This document shows, piece by piece, positions 7,020 to 12,091 of a DNA stretch of 12,091 nucleotides. Position 1 is the first letter of the stretch; every line of letters starts with the position of its first letter. A model generated the notes under the pieces. That model was not told where the DNA came from, made no database searches, and saw nothing but the letters and a program-made list of their open reading frames with translations. Both the position numbers and the translations under genes were made by a program. Source of the stretch: JAVVPL01 sp036655775 (GTDB taxonomy: Bacteria; Bacteroidota; Bacteroidia; Bacteroidales; P3); assembly GCA_036655775.1 (NCBI GenBank), contig JAVVPL010000065.1, positions 1 to 12,091 on the forward strand, read 5' to 3'.

Positions 7020-8856
7020 TTGTATTTTCTTTTCGCAAAATATCTTGTATAAAATTCAAGGTTTTTTCCTCGGAAGGGATATTTAATTTTTTGCGAATTT
7101 GATACATAATCGTTTCTACGGTTCGTGGCGAACGATGGGTGATAGAGGCTATTTCTTTGGTGCTAAAATTGAGAAAAATCAAGGCACAGGTACGCTGTTC
7201 ACTCGTACTCAATTCAGGACAAAGATGGGTCAAACTAAAGAAAAAATTAGGATGCACTTGTTCAAAATACAATTTAAATTCTTGCCAATTTTGATCGGTA
7301 TTATGCGTGTTGAGTACGGATTCCATCTCGTTGACAATCTCTTTGGTGGCCTCTTCCATTTTGCATACTTTCAATTTTTTAATCTCATTTTTAAGAATAC
7401 CCACCATCTCATTGGCTTTAATTAAAAGCAAACTCGTGGAGGTAAGTTCCCGATTTTTGAAATCAATATCTTCGTTTAATTTTTGGGTGGAATGCAAGAC
7501 TTCTTTTTTGGTATTATCTTCAAGGGTTGAAAGGGTATTGTTCAAATTTTTATTATTGTTTTGTTGCACTTTCAAGCGTTTGAGAATCCAAGCTAATAAA
7601 ACTATAAAAATAGCCAACAGTACAAACAAAATAATCAAAAGCACGGTTTTATTTCTATTTTGCAATGTGTTGACTAATAAATTTTGAGTTAAAATTTGTT
7701 TTTCTAATTTTTCTTGTCTTTGTTCAAAATTGTTGGTTTGAATCATAATCTCCTCCATAGCCTTGGTATTCATTACTGAATCCTTTAAGGTATAGCCTTG
7801 CTTTTGATAGGTCCATGCTGTTTTATAATCTTGGAGTTCCATATATACCTCCGACATTTCTATCAAGGTAGAACTCAATAATTTTTTGGCATCTATTTTG
7901 TGTGCCAAAGCCATGGCTTGGGTATAATAGGTGAGCGCTTGTTGATATTGCCCTTCTAAAAAATAAATATATCCTACATTTTGAGTGGCTAAGGCATGGA
8001 GATAACTCGTTTTATCTTTACATATTTTTAAAATATTGAGAAGGTAATTCCGAGCCAATACTCTTTCATCTAAAGATATATATATATTTGACAAATTGTA
8101 ATATACAACCAACAAATCTTCTTCATTTCCTTTTTGGGCATACTCTTCGGCTTTTTCCATTTGAGCAATGGCTTCATTATATTTTTTTTGAGCATAAAAA
8201 ACACCTCCATAATGATTGTAGTATATAAACATAGTGGCACTATCCACTTTAGTTTTAGATGAATTGATAAGCTTCGTGGCTTTATTAATATAGTTGGCAG
8301 CTAACTGGGGTTTGTCCATATTAATAAATAATAAACTCAAAAGAGAATAGGCTTGAATACTTTGATTTGTATTTTTGCTGATTGAGATCATATCGAACAA
8401 ATACCCCACACTTTGATCATATAAACCTAAATTCAAGGCCATTTTAGCCATATCATACAAACATTCTACATTTTTGTTGACCAATTGGGGGCTTTGGTTC
8501 AAATGCAAAGAATCCATAAGATGTAGGCAGTGTTTCGACTCAAAAAAAGAAGCGGAGTATTTTCCAATTTTCCGAAGTTCTGCCGATTTTTCCATTGCCC
8601 ACAAACAAACCTCTTCCATTTTATTTTGTTGGGCACAGAGCATCATCAAACTGTCGTATGCCGCAAGTAAGGAAATATCCGATAATTGATTTTGCTGAAT
8701 TAAATCTTTATATAGTTTTTCTCTAGCTTTAAACTTTGTGTTTTTATAATTTTCTGTTGTACTTTTGCCTTGTGCCCTTGGAGTAAGATTGCATAAAACT
8801 ACCAAAAAGATAGCAAATACAAGGGTTTTGATACTAAAGATTTTTTTTACAAACAT
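7015..8856 (-). CDS. Membrane-spanning TPR sensor with LuxR-like HTH
   Basis: The 613-residue product has an N-terminal signal sequence (1-30, ending PRAQG). An alpha-helical TPR array covers about 60-370, with recognisable units such as YNEAIAQMEKAEEYAQKG and GQYQQALTYYTQAMALAHK. A coiled-coil stretch (about 372-400) leads to one transmembrane helix (about 404-426, VLLIILFVLLAIFIVLLAWI). A second coiled coil follows (about 430-500). The C-terminal HTH of the GerE/LuxR type is at about 549-610 (TSEQRTCALI, FSTKEIASI, SPRTVETIMYQIRKKLNI). The implied topology is a periplasmic TPR sensor and a cytoplasmic DNA-binding end, a one-component membrane regulator type common in Bacteroidota. No kinase or receiver domain is present, and the ligand and target genes cannot be told from sequence. 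It is convergent with the protease and divergent from the ABC-F gene. A leader hairpin with U8 (8878-8912) lies directly upstream. Confidence 0.88.
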   Translation of the reverse strand: MFVKKIFSIKTLVFAIFLVVLCNLTPRAQGKSTTENYKNTKFKAREKLYKDLIQQNQLSDISLLAAYDSLMMLCAQQNKMEEVCLWAMEKSAELRKIGKYSASFFESKHCLHLMDSLHLNQSPQLVNKNVECLYDMAKMALNLGLYDQSVGYLFDMISISKNTNQSIQAYSLLSLLFINMDKPQLAANYINKATKLINSSKTKVDSATMFIYYNHYGGVFYAQKKYNEAIAQMEKAEEYAQKGNEEDLLVVYYNLSNIYISLDERVLARNYLLNILKICKDKTSYLHALATQNVGYIYFLEGQYQQALTYYTQAMALAHKIDAKKLLSSTLIEMSEVYMELQDYKTAWTYQKQGYTLKDSVMNTKAMEEIMIQTNNFEQRQEKLEKQILTQNLLVNTLQNRNKTVLLIILFVLLAIFIVLLAWILKRLKVQQNNNKNLNNTLSTLEDNTKKEVLHSTQKLNEDIDFKNRELTSTSLLLIKANEMVGILKNEIKKLKVCKMEEATKEIVNEMESVLNTHNTDQNWQEFKLYFEQVHPNFFFSLTHLCPELSTSEQRTCALIFLNFSTKEIASITHRSPRTVETIMYQIRKKLNIPSEEKTLNFIQDILRKENTK

Positions 8857-8877
8857 AAGATAAAATTAGAAACTGTC

Positions 8878-8912
8878 AAAAAAAAGCATCGCTTAGATAT
8901 GCTAAGTGATAC
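8878..8912 (-). promoter_or_regulatory. Leader hairpin plus U8 tract, possible attenuator
   Basis: On the minus strand GTATCACTTAG (8912-8902) can pair with CTAAGCGATGC (8896-8886) around a CATAT loop. The stem has one A-C mismatch and one G-U pair, and eight T residues (8885-8878) follow. This is the form of an intrinsic terminator and lies about 20 nt upstream of the start codon of the regulator. No other minus-strand gene lies upstream in the window that it would terminate, so an attenuator in the regulator's own leader is the simplest reading. The imperfect stem lowers confidence. Confidence 0.45.
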
Positions 8913-8955
8913 GCAATATTTTACAATATTAAGCATAATTGACGATAAACACAAA

Positions 8956-8963
8956 CAAAATTA
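8956..8963 (-). promoter_or_regulatory. Candidate -7 box for the TPR-HTH regulator
   Basis: The minus strand reads TAATTTTG, matching TAnnTTTG. No TTTG lies at the expected distance further upstream, so the call rests on the -7 box alone. If used, it would give a leader of roughly 90 nt that includes the hairpin with the U8 tract. Confidence 0.35.
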
Positions 8964-9010
8964 CAGGATTTTCAAATGGTAGATTCTGTAAATTCTAATA
9001 GTAATACATA

Positions 9011-9042
9011 TTTGTCCTTCATCCTTTTTTATCGTACCTTTG
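9011..9042 (+). promoter_or_regulatory. Promoter of the ABC-F gene
   Basis: The -33 box TTTG (9011-9014) and -7 box TACCTTTG (9035-9042) are separated by 20 nt, within one base of the Bacteroidota consensus. Transcription should begin about 9047, giving a leader of around 20 nt before the ATG at 9068. Confidence 0.8.
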
Positions 9043-9067
9043 CAAACTCATTTTAATTCAATTTTTT

Positions 9068-10681
9068 ATGATTATCGTTTCTGACCTCGAAATTCAATTT
9101 GGCAAAAAGAGTCTTTTTCAAGATGTGAATTTAAAATTTATGCCTGGCAATTGTTATGGAATTATTGGTGCCAATGGCGCTGGCAAATCGACCCTATTAC
9201 GTATTCTTAGTGGCGATTTAGACCCTTCTCGTGGCACTGTGCTATTTGGCCCTGGCGAACGGCTTTCGGTTTTACAACAAGACCATTTTGCCTTCAATGA
9301 ATATAGTGTTATTGAAACCGTAATGCACGGACACGAAGAATTGTGGAAAGTGATGCAGGAAAAAGATACCATCTATGCAAAAGAAGATTTTACCGAAGCA
9401 GATGGCAATCGGGCCGCTGAATTGGAAGAGATGTTTGCCAATATGGATGGATGGAATGCCGAAAGTGATGCAGCAGCTTTACTTAGTGGCTTGGGCATTT
9501 CAGAAGATAGACATCATAGCTTTATGAAAGATATGAGTGGAAAAGAAAAAGTAAGAGTACTGTTGGCTCAAGCACTGTTTGGAAAACCCGACAATTTGCT
9601 TTTGGATGAACCCACCAATAACTTGGACCTGGAAACCATTATGTGGTTGGAAAACTATTTGGCCAATTGTGAAAACACAGTTTTGGTAGTTTCGCACGAT
9701 AGACACTTCTTGGATTCGGTATGTACGCACACTGTAGATATCGACTTTGGAAAAGCCAAACAATTTGCAGGCAATTATAGCTATTGGTATGAATCAAGCC
9801 AATTGGCCTTACGTCAAGCTCAAAATAAAAACAAAAAAGCAGAGGAAAAGAAAAAAGAGTTATTGGAATTTATTGCTCGTTTTAGTGCGAATGCGTCTAA
9901 ATCTAAACAAACTACTTCTCGCAAAAAAATGATTGAAAAACTGGATATAGAAGAAATTTTACCTTCTACGCGTCGATATCCAGGCATTATTTTTACACCC
10001 GAACGCGAAGTGGGTAACAAAATTTTGGATGTTCACAATTTAAGCCAAAGTGTAGAAGACAAATATCTTTTCAAAGATGTGGAATTTTCGCTCAACAAAG
10101 AGGATAAGGTGGCTTTTCTTTCGCGTGACCCTAGAGCGATGACCTCTCTTTTTGAAATTATTACGGAAAACGAACATCCCCAAACAGGTGAATATAGCTG
10201 GGGGGTAACCATCAGTAGTTCGTATCTACCTTTGGACAATAGTGCTTTTTTTCAAACGGATATGACTTTGATTGATTGGCTCGCCCAATATTCAAGCGAT
10301 ACTACGGAAACTTTTTTACGCGGTTTTTTAGGCAAAATGTTGTTTTCGGGAGAGGATGTATACAAACGTGTCAAAGTACTCTCAGGAGGTGAAAAAATGC
10401 GTTGTATGATTGCTCGAATGATGATGAGTACATCCAATGTTTTAATTTTAGATTCCCCCGTCAACCATTTGGATTTGGAATCTATTCAAGCGTTCAATAA
10501 TACATTAATAGGATTTAAAGGCGTGGTTTTATTACATTCGCACGATCACGAATTTATTCAAACCATTTGTAATCGAATTATTGAACTAACTCCCAAAGGG
10601 ACAATTGATAAATGTATGGATTTTGATGATTATATTAGCCATGAAGGCATCAAAGAACAATTAGACGGAATGTATAAATAA
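9068..10681 (+). CDS. ABC-F family ATPase (YbiT-like), second ATP site degenerate
   Basis: This 537-residue cytosolic protein has two ABC nucleotide-binding domains in one chain and no membrane segments. NBD1 has an intact Walker A (34-42, GANGAGKST), signature SGKEK (157-161), Walker B with catalytic glutamate (LLLDEPTN, Asp180 Glu181) and H-loop His210. A charged, Lys-rich linker (about 245-310; RFSANASKSKQTTSRKK) is the ABC-F interdomain region that contacts the ribosome. NBD2 keeps a canonical signature (LSGGEK, 438-443) and H-loop His492. Its Walker A is replaced by SRDPRAMTSL (352-361, Met358 where Lys is expected) and the catalytic glutamate by Ser463 (LDSPVNHLD). Since sites form between Walker A of one half and signature of the other, one canonical and one degenerate site remain. 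ABC-F proteins act on ribosomes in translation or antibiotic protection; linker sequence and length favour YbiT-type over a resistance protein, but this is inference. It has its own promoter; the next gene starts 37 nt downstream. Confidence 0.93.
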   Translation: MIIVSDLEIQFGKKSLFQDVNLKFMPGNCYGIIGANGAGKSTLLRILSGDLDPSRGTVLFGPGERLSVLQQDHFAFNEYSVIETVMHGHEELWKVMQEKDTIYAKEDFTEADGNRAAELEEMFANMDGWNAESDAAALLSGLGISEDRHHSFMKDMSGKEKVRVLLAQALFGKPDNLLLDEPTNNLDLETIMWLENYLANCENTVLVVSHDRHFLDSVCTHTVDIDFGKAKQFAGNYSYWYESSQLALRQAQNKNKKAEEKKKELLEFIARFSANASKSKQTTSRKKMIEKLDIEEILPSTRRYPGIIFTPEREVGNKILDVHNLSQSVEDKYLFKDVEFSLNKEDKVAFLSRDPRAMTSLFEIITENEHPQTGEYSWGVTISSSYLPLDNSAFFQTDMTLIDWLAQYSSDTTETFLRGFLGKMLFSGEDVYKRVKVLSGGEKMRCMIARMMMSTSNVLILDSPVNHLDLESIQAFNNTLIGFKGVVLLHSHDHEFIQTICNRIIELTPKGTIDKCMDFDDYISHEGIKEQLDGMYK

Positions 10682-10718
10682 AAGCTATAGATAGAATTGT
10701 TTATCAAATTAAAAAACA

Positions 10719-11672
10719 ATGCTTTATAATTTATTTTATTTTATTTTTAGATTAAAAAAACAAATTAGCATTTTTATTCTATTATTGTGCGTTTTATCTA
10801 TCTCTACTTTAAGTAATGCTCAAGGACGTATCAACCCTGCCTTAACTAAAATTGTCAATTTACAAGTACCTCCTCTGATTAGTCAAGAAAGAAGCACTTC
10901 TGCCTCGTATGTGGTCATGCACTTTTTTGATCCTTTTCCTTTTACGGATAGAAATTTATTACAGACATCTTTGGTGGAGCAGGCTATTGCCATTTATGTA
11001 AGTGCACTTTCGGAAGTCTCTGAAAAAAAAGGACAAGAGTCTTTGCAATCGGTACTAAAAAAGGCGAGCGCCGACAGTGTGATGCTACACAAATTTATCT
11101 ATTCTTTGGAACAAATATTCAAAAGTAATAATGAAATAGAATTTGGCAATGCCTATATGGAAACTGTTTTGGACTTCGGCATACATGCACCTCATTTTTC
11201 TGGGATTGAAAAAAAACGTATGAGCGAAACGCTAGCAAAAGTACAAAAAAACAAAGTGGGTAGCCTTGCTCCCAATTTGGAATTTGTCAATATAAAGGGA
11301 GAGAATCTCAATTTATATGCACTGAAAAGTCCTTATATTCTTTTGATATTTACCAATCCTGGATGTTCAGCTTGTGGCGATTTGCGTAGTGCTTTGCAAG
11401 CGAATACAAAATTGCAAGAAATGGTTAGCACGCAACAATTGTGCATTGTAAATGTGTATTTGGGCGAAGACTTGACTCAATGGCAAAACTACGCCAAAGA
11501 ATACCCTTTGCAATGGCTCTATTTACGTGATAAAAACCAAGCGGTATATACAAAAGATATCTATTATGTTCCCGCTATTCCAAGTGCCTATTTGTTGGAT
11601 AAAGACAAAAAGATAATTCTCAAAGATGCGGCCTATCCATTAATTGAACAAACACTGCTAAAATTACAGTAA
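10719..11672 (+). CDS. Secreted thioredoxin-fold protein, DUF5106/TlpA-like
   Basis: The 317-residue product has an extended N-region (MLYNLFYFIFRLKKQ) and a hydrophobic signal segment, with cleavage likely after LSNA before Gln35. Residues about 36-190 are mostly helical and resemble the DUF5106-type region seen ahead of thioredoxin domains in Bacteroidota. A thioredoxin-like domain covers about 192-317 (VGSLAPNLEF, LLIFTNPGCSACGD). It has a CxxC pair at Cys216 and Cys219 (CSAC) and an Ile-Pro pair (287-288, VPAIPSAYLLD) at the cis-proline position, so it is likely redox-active. It should act in the periplasm on disulfides of exported proteins; TlpA/ResA-type reductase activity is inference. 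No lipobox cysteine follows the signal segment. It starts 37 nt after the ABC-F stop with only a weak box between (TAGAATTG, 10692-10699), so the two genes may share a transcript. A strong terminator follows. Confidence 0.82.
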   Translation: MLYNLFYFIFRLKKQISIFILLLCVLSISTLSNAQGRINPALTKIVNLQVPPLISQERSTSASYVVMHFFDPFPFTDRNLLQTSLVEQAIAIYVSALSEVSEKKGQESLQSVLKKASADSVMLHKFIYSLEQIFKSNNEIEFGNAYMETVLDFGIHAPHFSGIEKKRMSETLAKVQKNKVGSLAPNLEFVNIKGENLNLYALKSPYILLIFTNPGCSACGDLRSALQANTKLQEMVSTQQLCIVNVYLGEDLTQWQNYAKEYPLQWLYLRDKNQAVYTKDIYYVPAIPSAYLLDKDKKIILKDAAYPLIEQTLLKLQ

Positions 11673-11733
11673 ATACAGCTACACTGTTTTAGAGATTTTT
11701 TGAAAAATGCTAATTTTAGAGAACTGAAAAATA

Positions 11734-11763
11734 AAAAAGGGAGAGTATATACTCTCCCTTTTT
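11734..11763. terminator. Bidirectional palindromic terminator
   Basis: Bases 11734-11763 form a perfect 30-nt palindrome: A5, GGGAGAGTAT and its exact complement, ending in T5. It lies between the convergent thioredoxin-fold gene and the partial T9SS gene. Because it has an A-tract on one side and a T-tract on the other, it can terminate transcripts from both directions. Confidence 0.92.
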
Positions 11764-11793
11764 GTGGAACTAAAACCAAAACCAAAACTATAC

Positions 11794-12091
11794 TTATTTT
11801 ACCACAATTTTATCCGTGCTTATCTTTCCATTATGGTAAGCTTTGATAAAATAAACTCCAGATTGTAAATTTGTCATATCGATTTTAGAACTTCCGTTTG
11901 CAGTTTGAACTAAAGCTCCCATACTATTGTATATTTCAAGTGAGCTATACTCTCCATCTATATATAATACGTCTTTGACAGGATTTGGATAGAAATTCAA
12001 TTTTGAAACTGAAGCCTGAGCCTCTATATCTGTTGTTTTTGCGGTAAATTCGGTAGTAACTAATTTCGTTTCGCCCGATTTATACAAGGCT
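11794..12091 (-). CDS. C-terminal end of a T9SS cargo protein, partial
   Basis: This is the end of a minus-strand gene that enters from the right edge and stops at TAA (11796-11794). The frame stays open to the last base, so the start lies outside the window; the TTG at 12087-12085 is an internal leucine codon, not a supported start. The visible 98 or so residues end in a classical type A T9SS sorting domain: LNFYPNPVKDVLYIDG, LEIYNSMGALV, LQSGVYFIKA and a terminal KIVVK. The preceding part (SGETKLVTTEF) is a short linker or the end of an unknown domain. The full protein should be exported by Sec and then across the outer membrane by T9SS; its function cannot be told from this fragment. Confidence 0.9.
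   Translation of the reverse strand, partial: ALYKSGETKLVTTEFTAKTTDIEAQASVSKLNFYPNPVKDVLYIDGEYSSLEIYNSMGALVQTANGSSKIDMTNLQSGVYFIKAYHNGKISTDKIVVK

Noticed and set aside
7099..7687. Plus-strand frames inside the TPR-HTH gene
   Set aside because: They are antisense to a well-supported protein with clear domains in the other frame. Their translations show only composition-driven hydrophobic runs.
8915..8930. AATATT repeated at 8915-8920 and 8925-8930 as an operator
   Set aside because: AATATT is itself palindromic and very common in A/T-rich DNA. Two copies 4 nt apart are not enough to call a binding site.
11794..12087. Complete small gene starting at TTG 12087
   Set aside because: The frame stays open to the window edge and the product is just a T9SS sorting domain, which is always the tail of a larger protein.

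Overview
The window looks like chromosomal DNA of a low-GC member of the Bacteroidota, probably Bacteroidales or a close relative. Three predicted secreted proteins end in the C-terminal type A sorting domain of the type IX secretion system (T9SS). Several upstream regions carry the phylum's TTTG-N19/20-TAnnTTTG promoter, and start codons follow A/T-rich leaders rather than strong Shine-Dalgarno sequences. There are no tRNA, rRNA, IS or CRISPR features.

Layout. At the left edge (1-72) a very good Bacteroidota promoter fires leftward out of the window into what reads as the 5' end of a cobalamin riboswitch. A roughly 340-base spacer follows, with one hairpin plus T-run. A 1365-residue secreted protein comes next (412-4509; unknown N-terminal region, GLUG repeats, three BIG2 Ig-like domains, T9SS tail), closed by a strong terminator. 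A 36-codon single-helix membrane ORF (4575-4685) sits between that terminator and the promoter of a secreted S8 (subtilisin-type) protease with FN3, InlB-like and T9SS domains (4757-6913). A perfect 22-bp hairpin separates the protease from a convergent gene (7015-8856, minus) for a membrane-spanning TPR protein with a LuxR-like HTH. A divergent intergenic region holds a leader hairpin with a U8 tract for the regulator and a clear promoter for an ABC-F ATPase (9068-10681). A secreted thioredoxin-fold protein (10719-11672) follows closely, then a 30-nt palindromic terminator and the C-terminal end of another T9SS cargo gene running in from the right edge on the minus strand.

How the parts relate. 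Two large surface or secreted proteins, a periplasm-to-cytoplasm regulator and a periplasmic thioredoxin-like protein are all concerned with the cell envelope, but almost every unit has its own promoter or terminator. I see a cluster of mostly independent envelope and housekeeping genes, not one dedicated operon. The least ordinary items are the edge riboswitch, the 36-aa membrane ORF, the leader hairpin of the regulator, the one-sided degeneration of the ABC-F ATP sites, and the large N-terminal region of the first protein, which I could not assign.
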